From assembly GCA_009377605.1 (NCBI GenBank), contig WHTT01000051.1:8548-49880 (forward strand): DNA of 41,333 nucleotides, read 5' to 3'. Made by a program: the position numbers and the translations under genes. Numbering within the stretch: the first letter of the stretch is position 1; each line of letters opens with the position of its first letter. The stretch is from Luteitalea sp. Lineage in GTDB: Bacteria > Acidobacteriota > Vicinamibacteria > Vicinamibacterales > Vicinamibacteraceae. Below are positions 22,587-30,650 of the stretch, in pieces. The notes beneath the pieces were generated by a model. It had not been told where the DNA came from and did not search any database. It was given only the letters and a program-made list of their open reading frames with translations.

Positions 22587-22601
22587 TGAGACTCAGTCTC
22601 A
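22587..22601 (-). promoter_or_regulatory. Fur-box-like 7-1-7 palindrome
   Basis: TGAGACTCAGTCTCA is a perfect 15-bp palindrome with one central base, the 7-1-7 geometry of Fur sites (consensus TGATAATnATTATCA; positions TGA...TCA agree). It sits 43 bases before the start of the siderophore receptor, where an iron-dependent repressor would act. Confidence 0.6.
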
Positions 22602-22904
22602 CGTAAGCCCAGATAGGCTATGCGCCGAAAGGCGACCTGTCAAGTCGGATATCCCGCCGGATATCGCGCCCTTGTCGGATATCGCGCCCTGTCGGATATC
22701 GCGCCCCGGAATACTCGAAGCGGCCCTAGAAGCCGCGATAGGTCAAGCTCTGCGTGACCGTCGCTCTCGTGATGATCGGGTAGTTGCTCGCGGTAACACA
22801 CCAGGGGCCGGTGGTCCAAGAGTGGACTGCCATATCGATTTGCGCGTGGGCACTCATCGCGTTTACCGTAGAGCGTGATCGTTCACATTCCGCAGGGAGT
22901 TGCC
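22602..22904. repeat. Divergent intergenic region with four CGGATATC repeats
   Basis: CGGATATC begins at 22646, 22658, 22676 and 22693, mostly followed by GCGCCC, with periods of 12, 18 and 17 bases. GGATATCC-type cores are near-palindromic. The array lies between the receptor and the arabinofuranosidase gene and could be a multi-site operator or a local expansion. No gene is convincing in the rest of this gap. Confidence 0.6.
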
Positions 22905-24548
22905 ATGACGTACATGACGAGCCGACGAAGCTTTCTCGGCCAGCTGGCATCGTCGAGCGCTGCGCTGGCTGCAGGATCCTGGCTGAGCGGGATTGGGTAC
23001 GCGCAAGGGCGAGGCCCCGCCCGGACGGTCATCAACCGCGCCCGCACTCGTGCGGAGCTCGATCGCCGGCTGTTGGGCGCCTTCCTGGAACATCTGGGAC
23101 GGGCCATCTATACGGGCGTCTACGAGCCAGACTCGCCACTGGCCGACAAGAACGGCTTTCGCAGCGACGTGATCACCGAGGTCCGCGAGCTCGGCGTGCC
23201 GATCATGCGCTATCCGGGCGGCAATTTCGTCTCCGGGTACAACTGGCTCGACGGCGTCGGTCCGAAAGACCAGCGTCCCACGGTCCTGGAACGGGCCTGG
23301 AACTCGCTCGAGACCAATCAATTCGGCACCAACGAGTTCATCGAGTGGTGCCGGCTCGTCGACACCGAGCCCCTACTGGCATTCAACCTCGGCACCGGCA
23401 CTCCGGAGAAGGCGGTCGCGTACGTCGAATACTGCAACCTCGACAAGGGCACGAAGTGGAGCGACCTTCGCCGCCAGCATGGCTACCAGCAACCGCACAA
23501 TGTCCGGTATTGGTGTTTGGGTAACGAGATGGACGGGCCGTGGCAAATGGGCCACATGCCCGCGCGGGAATACGGGCGCAAGGCGCGCGACACCGCCCGC
23601 CAGCTTCGTGTCCTCGATGACACGCTCACGCTCATCGCGTGCGGCTCGAGCAACACGATACTGCCCACCTATCTCGTCTGGGACCGTGAAGTGCTCGAGG
23701 AATGTTACGACCAGGTGGACGCGATCTCGCTCCACAACTACTACGGCAACACGCCCGAGCTGACCGGCGAAGATACGTCGCGCTATCTTGCCATGAACCT
23801 GGACATGGAGGGTCAGATCCATGAGATTGCAGCGGTCTGCGACTATGTCCAGGGTGTCCTCAAGTCGCCGAAGCGGTTGTGGCTGTCGTTCGACGAGTGG
23901 AACGTGTGGTACAGGGCGCGCGGCGGCCGGTTCGCGAACGGCCAACGGGAGTTCGCCCCGCGTCTCTTGGAAGAGCCGTACAACCTGGAAGATGCGCTGC
24001 TCGTCGGCGGCTTCTTGAACACGCTGCTTCGCGAGTCTGAACGCGTGCGGGTTGGCTGCCTGGCCCAGATCGTCAACGTGATCGCGCCGTTGGTCACCAA
24101 CGAAAAGGGTGTGCTGCGTCAGACCATTTACTACCCGTACGCCTGGGCGCTCCAATACGCCCGCGGCCAGGTGCTCGATCTCTTGGTCGAGTCCGAGACG
24201 TACCCGATTCGCGCAGAGGGGTTGCGACCCGACTTTGCCCGCGACGATCAAGTGCCCTACGCCGATGTCACCGTCACCGTCGATGCAAGCCGTAACGAGG
24301 CATGTGTGCTGGTGCTCAATCGCGACCTCGACTCCGAGCGGGAATTGATGCTCGACTGGCGCGATCCAACGCCGACGCGTGTGCTCGCCAGCCAGACGTT
24401 GACCGGGGCCGACCTGAAAGCCGTCAACACCTTCGAGCAGCCGACGCGTGTGACGCCGCAGCAGATCGATGCACCGCAACCTGCCGCGAAGATGACGCTC
24501 AAGCTTCCACCACGTTCATATAGCGTGTTTCATTTGTCGACGGCTTGA
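22905..24548 (+). CDS. α-L-arabinofuranosidase, GH51, Tat-exported
   Basis: The enzyme (547 residues from this start) removes terminal arabinofuranose from arabinan or arabinoxylan. It starts with a twin-arginine signal SRRSFLGQLASSSAALAAG. The (β/α)8 barrel shows the GH51 motifs: FLEHLGRAIYTGVYEPDSP, MRYPGGNFVSGYNW, WCLGNEMDG with acid/base E208, and LSFDEWNVW with nucleophile E331. The C-terminal β-domain follows from about residue 390. I chose the ATG at 22905 because AGGGAG lies seven bases upstream. It suggests use of plant cell-wall polysaccharide, consistent with a soil organism. Confidence 0.95.
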   Translation: MTYMTSRRSFLGQLASSSAALAAGSWLSGIGYAQGRGPARTVINRARTRAELDRRLLGAFLEHLGRAIYTGVYEPDSPLADKNGFRSDVITEVRELGVPIMRYPGGNFVSGYNWLDGVGPKDQRPTVLERAWNSLETNQFGTNEFIEWCRLVDTEPLLAFNLGTGTPEKAVAYVEYCNLDKGTKWSDLRRQHGYQQPHNVRYWCLGNEMDGPWQMGHMPAREYGRKARDTARQLRVLDDTLTLIACGSSNTILPTYLVWDREVLEECYDQVDAISLHNYYGNTPELTGEDTSRYLAMNLDMEGQIHEIAAVCDYVQGVLKSPKRLWLSFDEWNVWYRARGGRFANGQREFAPRLLEEPYNLEDALLVGGFLNTLLRESERVRVGCLAQIVNVIAPLVTNEKGVLRQTIYYPYAWALQYARGQVLDLLVESETYPIRAEGLRPDFARDDQVPYADVTVTVDASRNEACVLVLNRDLDSERELMLDWRDPTPTRVLASQTLTGADLKAVNTFEQPTRVTPQQIDAPQPAAKMTLKLPPRSYSVFHLSTA

Positions 24549-24631
24549 CCCCCCGCCGTCTGTAGCGCGCGGCCTCGAGCGGGGTCGAATTCGTTTCAGG
24601 GCCCGGCCAAGAACCACTAAAGAGATACCGT

Positions 24632-26470
24632 ATGCAAAGCCGGCTGGCAGCATGCTCACTTTCACGTGTTTTTGTCGCTGTTGTGCTTGTGGTCGCGGCC
24701 GCCGGGCGCGCGCCGTTGCACCCTCCCCTGGTCGCGCACGGACAGGCGGCAGCTTCTGCCGCGTCCTCCGATGCGCTGGTGACCGTGGCTGAACGCTCTG
24801 GCTACCAAAGAACCGGGCGCTACGATGAGGTGGTCACATTGTGCGCCGCGTTCCAGAAGGCCTTCCCGGAGCACGTACGTTGCACGGAGTTTGGCCGAAC
24901 ACCGGAAGGGAGGCCAATGCTTGCACTGCTTGCCTCCACTGTCGGTGCGCTGACGGTAGACGCTGCACGTGCACGTGGCCTGCCTGTTCTGCTGGTGCAG
25001 GGCGGCATTCACGCCGGCGAGATCGACGGGAAGGATGCCGGCTTCCGAGCCTTGCGCGAGCTGTTGCAAGGCCGCGCTGCCAAGGGTGCGCTCGATCATC
25101 TGGTCTTGGTCTTCGTCCCCGTGTTCAACGTCGATGGACACGAGCGCTTCGGCCGCTGGAACCGTCCGAACCAACGCGGCCCGGAGGAAATGGGCTGGCG
25201 GACGACGGCGCAGAACCTGAACCTGAATCGCGACTACGCCGTGGCGGACGCACCCGAGATGCATGCGATGCTGCGGCTGCTCGACGCCTGGGACCCGATT
25301 GTCACCGCTGACTTGCACGTCACCGACGGCGCGCAGTTCGAGCACGACGTGTCGATCACGCTCGAGCCGCTCTACTCCGGCGATCCGGCGCTGCGCAAGA
25401 CAGGACGCACCATCCGCGACACCCTCCTCTCCAAGCTCACCGCGCAAGGCTCGCTTCCCTTGCCCTTCTACCCGGCATTCCTGACGCCAGACGACCCGGC
25501 GTCTGGTATCGCCGACGCGGTCATGCCACCCCGCTTCTCGAACGGATACTTCCCACTTCGCAATCGGTTCGGCATCCTCGTCGAGACACATTCGTGGAAG
25601 GACTATCCGACCCGCGTCGGTGTGACCTACAACACGGTCATCGCGCTGCTGGAGCTTGCTGCCGAGCAGGGCGCGTCCTGGCGCGATCTCGCGGCCGAGG
25701 CCGACACCCGTGCCGCCGAACTCGGCGGCGTGAGTGTGCCGTTGGCCTACGACGCAACCGACAAGACACGCCTCGTCGAGTTCCGCGGCTATGCGTACAC
25801 GCGTACTCAATCGGAGATCTCCGGCGCGCTGATGACTCGCTACGATGAGAGCAAGCCACAGATCTGGAAGGTCCCGCTGCGTGACGATGTTCAGCCAAGC
25901 CTGACCATCAACGCCCCCGCCGGCGGATACATCGTCCCCGCAGCACACGCTGGCTGGATGAGCGAGAAGCTCGAGCTGCATGGCATCGAGCTCAGGACAA
26001 TGCGCGAGCGACTACCGCAGGCGCGCGTGGAGACCTTTCGCGCCGCGAAGGCCAGCTTTGCACCCGAGCCGTTCGAGGGTCATCAGCGCCTCACCCTGGA
26101 GGGGCAGTGGAAGCAGGAGACGCGCGATGTGCCAGCCGGCTCGCTGTTCGTCCCGATCGCGCAAGCAAAGGCGCGTCTGGTGATGGCGCTGCTCGAGCCG
26201 CAAGCGCCAGACTCCTTTGCGGCCTGGGGAGAGCTCAACAGCGCGTTCGAGCGGACAGAGTACATGGAGGACTACGTGGCGGAGGAGGTCGCGCGGGACA
26301 TGCTGAAGACCGATCCGGCGCTGAAGGCGGAGTTCGAGCGCAGGCTCGCGGACGATCCCGACTTCGCCAAGGACCCGGCGGCGCGTCTCCAGTTCTTCTA
26401 CCGTCGCCACAGCTCGTGGGATGAGCGCTACAACCTGTATCCGGTGATGCGTACGGCAGCGGTGCCCTGA
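24632..26470 (+). CDS. M14-family zinc carboxypeptidase, secreted
   Basis: This 612-residue protein has a signal peptide (VFVAVVLVVAAAGRA) and an M14 carboxypeptidase domain. Zinc ligands appear as GGIHAGEIDGKD (H127, E130) and ADLHVTDG (H229); LVETHSWKDY carries the likely catalytic E318. RTTAQNLNLNRDY is the substrate-binding segment. After residue ~370 the protein continues with a ~240-residue C-terminal part that I do not recognise. The length exceeds the usual 300-450 residues. It may trim peptides from the environment or the cell wall. Confidence 0.92.
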   Translation: MQSRLAACSLSRVFVAVVLVVAAAGRAPLHPPLVAHGQAAASAASSDALVTVAERSGYQRTGRYDEVVTLCAAFQKAFPEHVRCTEFGRTPEGRPMLALLASTVGALTVDAARARGLPVLLVQGGIHAGEIDGKDAGFRALRELLQGRAAKGALDHLVLVFVPVFNVDGHERFGRWNRPNQRGPEEMGWRTTAQNLNLNRDYAVADAPEMHAMLRLLDAWDPIVTADLHVTDGAQFEHDVSITLEPLYSGDPALRKTGRTIRDTLLSKLTAQGSLPLPFYPAFLTPDDPASGIADAVMPPRFSNGYFPLRNRFGILVETHSWKDYPTRVGVTYNTVIALLELAAEQGASWRDLAAEADTRAAELGGVSVPLAYDATDKTRLVEFRGYAYTRTQSEISGALMTRYDESKPQIWKVPLRDDVQPSLTINAPAGGYIVPAAHAGWMSEKLELHGIELRTMRERLPQARVETFRAAKASFAPEPFEGHQRLTLEGQWKQETRDVPAGSLFVPIAQAKARLVMALLEPQAPDSFAAWGELNSAFERTEYMEDYVAEEVARDMLKTDPALKAEFERRLADDPDFAKDPAARLQFFYRRHSSWDERYNLYPVMRTAAVP

Positions 26471-26472
26471 TC

Positions 26473-26504
26473 CGGCGCCGACGTTACACAAACGTCAGGC
26501 GCCG
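26473..26504. terminator. Bidirectional hairpin between convergent genes
   Basis: CGGCGCCGACGTT (26473-26485) pairs with AACGTCAGGCGCCG (26491-26504), with one bulged A, around a short ACACA loop. It fills the 37-base gap between the convergent M14 and phosphatidylserine decarboxylase genes, a typical position for a shared terminator. Confidence 0.6.
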
Positions 26505-26507
26505 GCG

Positions 26508-27386
26508 TTACCGTGGTTCTCGTCGTAGTAACGGCTGTCCCATGCGGATGGAGCCCCCTTCGCGGATGTGGTCGCAAATCGTGACATCGCCGCTCGCCAA
26601 GACGATGATCGTCGAGCCATGGTGGAAGTAGCCGAGCTCTTCTCCCTTCTCGAACGACGCCCGACAGGGGATCCGGTTGGGGCCCCCGTACTTCACATCG
26701 AGCCGCACGTCGAGGACGTGCAGCTGAATGCTTGCCACCAGGATCGCAGCGATGGGGACCAGCGTGAGTGGCTCCCGGGACAGACGAAGGCGCGTCCGCA
26801 GGATCGCACGCTCGTTCTTGCAGTAGAGCCGCTCTATGCGGCGGAGCGCGATGGGATTCACGTTCCACGTATCACCTGCGACATAGATCACCTCGTCCAC
26901 GTCGCAATCGCCCGGTGCGTGGAAGCGATGGTACATGTTCGATCGAAGTCGCAGCGTGACGTAGACGCCATCGCGGTGGAGCTCGGCGAGCGCGGGATCT
27001 ACCAGCAGCTCGTCGAGCGTGTACGTCAGCCCCTTCGCTTGAATCAGCTCGGTCCCTTCGACGCGCCCCGATGCGACGACAATCGCATCACAAGGGCTGA
27101 CGAGCACCTCGGGCCTGGAATCGATCGGCCGGGCTCCCTCCTTGAGCTCTCGCACGAAGCAGTCGTGCAGACTGCTGAAGCGGCTCTTCTTCGCTTCGTG
27201 CAAGTTGAGGTCGCCGCCGAAACGCTGCCAGACCACCATCGACGCGCGGCAGAGCAGCGGATGCTCGATCCGGCTGAACCAGCCCATGAACCTCGTCGCC
27301 AGCCGACGCGGAATCCGGTTGGTCAGGAGGAAGTTGATCCGGTCGTGCTGAGCGATCCGCTCGATCACCGATGGAGCGTGTCTCAC
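26508..27386 (-). CDS. psd: Phosphatidylserine decarboxylase
   Basis: The enzyme converts phosphatidylserine to phosphatidylethanolamine at the inner membrane. Family features are SPCDAIVVASGRVEG (D100), MYHRFHAPGDCDV (H153, H156) and GYFHHGSTIIV with G257-S258-T259, the self-cleavage site that creates the pyruvoyl cofactor. The triplet reads HGST instead of the LGST of E. coli, a variation seen in the family. The length of 292 residues is normal. The start is GTG at 27386; an in-frame GTG seven codons later is possible. The divergent aminotransferase starts only 14 bases away, so promoters must lie inside the neighbouring coding sequences. It supplies substrate for the PmtA-like enzyme nearby. 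Confidence 0.95.
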   Translation of the reverse strand: MRHAPSVIERIAQHDRINFLLTNRIPRRLATRFMGWFSRIEHPLLCRASMVVWQRFGGDLNLHEAKKSRFSSLHDCFVRELKEGARPIDSRPEVLVSPCDAIVVASGRVEGTELIQAKGLTYTLDELLVDPALAELHRDGVYVTLRLRSNMYHRFHAPGDCDVDEVIYVAGDTWNVNPIALRRIERLYCKNERAILRTRLRLSREPLTLVPIAAILVASIQLHVLDVRLDVKYGGPNRIPCRASFEKGEELGYFHHGSTIIVLASGDVTICDHIREGGSIRMGQPLLRREPR

Positions 27387-27400
27387 TGGGAGGATGTCGA

Positions 27401-29155
27401 ATGGTGACGACGGCTGTCGTACTGGGGGCCGCGCTCGTTGCCCTGGTCATTCCTCGCGCCCGCGCCCGCCTGCGGCTCTCGCGGGCGAAGCATCCCTCTC
27501 CGTCTGGCCACGCGCGCATCGCGAAGCGCCTGGCGACGCTCGTTCCCTTCTATACGTTCGACGCAGGCCGGTTCTTCCAGTCCGACGGTGCGCCGCCGCA
27601 CGTCGCGGAACGCCGCCGTGCGGGCTTCATGCGGCTCGCCGAGCTGCTGCGCGAGCGGGCGCCAGAGACCATCCGTGTCACGGAAGCGATCGAGCCTGGT
27701 ATCTCCGACCTCCAGTTCACCGGGCTCTATCGCGTTCCTTTCCAGTACAGCCACTTCGTCCGTCAGCATCTGAAGGTCGGCGCGCTCGCCCAGGAATCGA
27801 ACGGGGTTCTCGTCAAGGATCTCGATGGCAACCTTGCCTACGATGTCGCCGGCTCGTACGGCGTGAACGTCTTCGGCTACGACTTCTACAAGGAGTGCAT
27901 CGACAACGGCATCGATCGCGTGAGGGCGCTGGGCCCGCTGCTCGGGACGTATCACCCGGTCATCGAGGAGAACAGTCGGCGCCTCCGGGCCATCTCCGGG
28001 CTGGACGAGGTGTCCTTTCACATGTCCGGTACCGAGGCGGTGATGCAGGCGGTGCGCCTTGCCCGCTATCACACCCAACGCAGCCACCTGGTTCAGTTTT
28101 GCGGGGCGTATCACGGATGGTGGGACGGCGTGCAGCCGGGCGTCGGCAACCCGCGTGCGGTCCACGACGTGTACGTGCTGAAGGAGATGGACGAAGCGAC
28201 GCTGCGAGTGCTCGAGAGCCGGCGCGACATCGCCTGCGTGTTGGTGAACCCCCTGCAGGCGCTGCATCCGAACCGGAGCGCGCCAGGCGACGGGGCGCTG
28301 ATAGGGAGCGCCGCCTCCCCCACTGTCGATCGGACGACGTATTCCGTGTGGCTGCGGCAACTGCGAGAGATCTGCACCGCGCGCGGCATCGTTTTGATCG
28401 TAGACGAGGTCTTCCTCGGATTCCGCCTGGCCTACGGTGGTGCGCAGGAGTACTTCGGCGTGCGGGCCGATATGGTGACCTACGGCAAGACGGTCGGCGG
28501 AGGGCTTCCAATTGGTGTGCTCTGCGGGCAACGACGGCTGATGAAGCGGTTTCGCGACGACCGCCCGGCCGACGTCTGCTTCGCGCGCGGCACGTTCAAC
28601 GCGCATCCCTACGTGATGGGCGCGATGAACGAGTTCCTGCGGCGAGTCGACACGCCGGCAGTGCGCGAGTCCTACGCTCGCGCAGACGAGGTATGGAACA
28701 GCCGTGCTGCGGCGCTGAACCAGGCGCTCGCCAGCCGACAACTGCCGGTGCAGGTGGCGAACCTCTGCTCGGTCTGGACCGTTCACTACACCGTGCCTTC
28801 GCGCTACAACTGGATGTTCCAGTATTACTTGCGGGCCCACGGTCTCGCCCTCAGTTGGGTGGGCAGCGGGCGCCTGATCTTCAGCCACAACTACTCGGAT
28901 ACGGACTTCGCAGCAGTGGCCGAGCGGTTCCTGGCCGCCGCGTCGGCAATGCAACAAGACGGCTGGTGGCATACCGATGGCCTTACCGACGCGGCGCTCA
29001 AGAGACGGGTGCTCTGGGAGATGCTCGCCACGCGAGTCCCGTGGCTGGATCCGCTCACGCCGTCCGATGCGGAACGATTGGATCGACCAGCTCGCCCCGT
29101 AGCACGTGCAGCGGAGCCTTGTGATACAGCTCCAGGTCGTGAAACGGGTCTGTGA
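27401..29155 (+). CDS. Membrane-anchored class III PLP aminotransferase (GSAM-like)
   Basis: This 584-residue protein belongs to class III aminotransferases, close to glutamate-1-semialdehyde aminomutase. It carries an N-terminal hydrophobic anchor (VTTAVVLGAALVALVIP) absent from true HemL. PLP-fold motifs: MSGTEAVMQAVRLAR, FCGAYHGWWDG, LIVDEVFLGFRLAYGG and VTYGKTVGGGLPIGV with the PLP lysine K363. I chose the ATG at 27401 because GGGAGG lies eight bases upstream. About 110 residues precede the catalytic domain, unusual for the family. Its lipid-gene neighbours and the anchor suggest that it acts on a membrane-associated amine or aldehyde; the reaction is unknown. Its last 101 bases overlap the convergent Mpo1-like gene. 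Confidence 0.88.
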   Translation: MVTTAVVLGAALVALVIPRARARLRLSRAKHPSPSGHARIAKRLATLVPFYTFDAGRFFQSDGAPPHVAERRRAGFMRLAELLRERAPETIRVTEAIEPGISDLQFTGLYRVPFQYSHFVRQHLKVGALAQESNGVLVKDLDGNLAYDVAGSYGVNVFGYDFYKECIDNGIDRVRALGPLLGTYHPVIEENSRRLRAISGLDEVSFHMSGTEAVMQAVRLARYHTQRSHLVQFCGAYHGWWDGVQPGVGNPRAVHDVYVLKEMDEATLRVLESRRDIACVLVNPLQALHPNRSAPGDGALIGSAASPTVDRTTYSVWLRQLREICTARGIVLIVDEVFLGFRLAYGGAQEYFGVRADMVTYGKTVGGGLPIGVLCGQRRLMKRFRDDRPADVCFARGTFNAHPYVMGAMNEFLRRVDTPAVRESYARADEVWNSRAAALNQALASRQLPVQVANLCSVWTVHYTVPSRYNWMFQYYLRAHGLALSWVGSGRLIFSHNYSDTDFAAVAERFLAAASAMQQDGWWHTDGLTDAALKRRVLWEMLATRVPWLDPLTPSDAERLDRPARPVARAAEPCDTAPGRETGL

Positions 29156-29660
29156 GGATCTTCGTGAACCACACAATCCCCGTCTGGACGTCCCTGAGGA
29201 AGAACAGCTGGACGCTTCGGCCGACCAGGGCTGCGCCAGCCAACGTGAGCCAGAGGATCGAGACATTGTCCGCGAAGGCGCGCCAGTTGGTGTGCGCCTC
29301 GAACAGGCCGAGGAGCGTCGGGTCGAGCAGGAGCAGCAGCGGACAGCACATCCAGATCGTCAGCAGGACGACCTTCCGGCGCAGGTTGTAGCCGACCTTG
29401 ATCTCCTCCTTGTACTCGTGCGTGGCTTGATTCGCCTCATCGTAGTCTCTCGGCTCGAAGAAGAAGTGCCCGATCTGTCGCACGGGCATGGCCACCAGCC
29501 ACGCGAGCAGCACGGCAACCGTCGGCTCCAGGAAGATGAACACGTACGCGCCGATGAAGCTCAGCGCGCTGAAGAAATGTAGCGACTGGTTGATCCGGCT
29601 GTGATGGTAGTAGCGATGATCGTCCCAGCGCTGCTTCGCGAGGGCCTCGAGAAACGTCAT
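29055..29660 (-). CDS. Multi-spanning membrane protein, Mpo1/DUF962-like
   Basis: A 201-residue integral membrane protein with about four hydrophobic segments (SLHFFSALSFIGAYVFIF, VAVLLAWLVAMP, VVLLTIWMCCPLLLLL, ILWLTLAGAALVG). Histidines cluster before the first helix (HRYYHHSRINQSLH) and recur in RQIGHFFFEPRD. This pattern, with H-x4-N-x3-H and GH-x-FFE, resembles Mpo1-type fatty-acid α-dioxygenases (DUF962), which degrade 2-hydroxy fatty acids; the match is by eye and tentative. The ATG at 29660 overlaps the stop of the PmtA-like gene (ATGA), so translation is coupled. The 3' end overlaps the aminotransferase gene in antisense. Confidence 0.6.
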   Translation of the reverse strand: MTFLEALAKQRWDDHRYYHHSRINQSLHFFSALSFIGAYVFIFLEPTVAVLLAWLVAMPVRQIGHFFFEPRDYDEANQATHEYKEEIKVGYNLRRKVVLLTIWMCCPLLLLLDPTLLGLFEAHTNWRAFADNVSILWLTLAGAALVGRSVQLFFLRDVQTGIVWFTKILTDPFHDLELYHKAPLHVLRGELVDPIVPHRTA

Positions 29661-30286
29661 GGTCGATGGTCTCCGGGTTGGCATTTACGGCACACGACGA
29701 CCGATGAGACGCGCAGGTTGACATGGTCGACCGAGAGCGCGGTCAACCCAGCGTCCCGCAGGAAGGCGTCGAGCTCTAGGTTCCAGTTCACGCCGGTCGC
29801 ACGGGTCGCCACACCGCCGGCGAGGCGTGTGGTCACCCCGGTACTCCCGTCAGCGGGTGCGAAGTGGTTGAGTAAGACGAGGCGCCCGCCTGGCCGGCAG
29901 ACGCGTAGCATCTCGCGCGCGACGAGAAGCGGATCCGGTACCACGTTGATGACATAGGGCGCGTAGACGGCGTCGAATCGCGCGTCGGGAAAGGCGAGCT
30001 GGGTTCCGTCCATCCGGCAGAGCGCGACGTGGCCCACCCGGCGGCGTGCGAGACGGGCGCGGGCACGCGCCAGCATGGGCGCCGAGAGATCGATGGCCAC
30101 GACCTGGCAGCCGGAGGGGTAGCCCACCGCGCTGAGGCCGGTGCCGACGCCGATTTCCAGGATCCGTTCGCCCGCACGGGGGGAGAGCCGAGCCATTGCG
30201 CGCCGACGGCCATGCTGCAACCCGACGCCGTAGAGGAGGTCGTAAACAGGCGCCAGTCGCTTGTAGACGGCCTCCACGGGCGGCAC
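29657..30286 (-). CDS. PmtA-like phospholipid N-methyltransferase
   Basis: This 209-residue soluble class I methyltransferase resembles the PmtA enzymes that methylate phosphatidylethanolamine to its mono-, di- and trimethyl forms. Evidence is YKRLAPVYDLLYGVGLQHGR at the N-terminus, the SAM motif ILEIGVGTGLS, VVAIDLSAPMLARAR, and VINVVPDPLLVAREMLRVC with GGRLVLLNHF. Signature residues of PmtA such as the YD...GR segment and GVGTGLS are present. With psd nearby it would give a serine-to-choline lipid head-group path. It is first in a two-gene unit with the Mpo1-like protein. Ubiquinone/menaquinone methyltransferase is an alternative, less supported by context. Confidence 0.8.
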   Translation of the reverse strand: MPPVEAVYKRLAPVYDLLYGVGLQHGRRRAMARLSPRAGERILEIGVGTGLSAVGYPSGCQVVAIDLSAPMLARARARLARRRVGHVALCRMDGTQLAFPDARFDAVYAPYVINVVPDPLLVAREMLRVCRPGGRLVLLNHFAPADGSTGVTTRLAGGVATRATGVNWNLELDAFLRDAGLTALSVDHVNLRVSSVVVCRKCQPGDHRP

Positions 30287-30650
30287 GGTTGAGCCGTGGC
30301 GCCAGGGGCCATCCGGTGAAGCCCGCCTCCTGATCCGCAGTCTGCCCTGCAGTGCCCCTCCAGCGACCGCGCGTGATCGTGAATCGACGGCGCGACGGTT
30401 GTGACATTATCAAACGGCCGTGTAACAGCTGCTTGGCGACAATGCGAACTTCGTACAACGGATCTCACACGAGAGTGAATGCCGCGATACCGGCACGACG
30501 TACAGCGCCGCATGTGCCGCGCCGCGAAGCGCATGAAACAGGCAATTGACCGCTGACCGCCTTCTGACTACATTTCGAAGGGAATCATGCGGCGCCCCAA
30601 CCACGAATAGTGAGCGGCCGTGATGACCAGCCGGCTCACGGGAACGCGAC
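30287..30650. other. Intergenic region without visible gene
   Basis: This divergent gap lies between the PmtA-like gene and the unknown gene at 30651. I found no coding region with family features. A modestly AT-rich stretch near 30400-30425 (TTGTGACATTATCAAACG) may hold promoter elements, but boxes are not clear enough to call. Confidence 0.4.

Noticed and set aside
27383-29266. Long minus-strand open frame (627 codons) antisense to the aminotransferase
   Set aside because: Arg/His-rich shadow frame without motifs; the plus strand carries intact PLP-enzyme motifs and a good ribosome-binding site.
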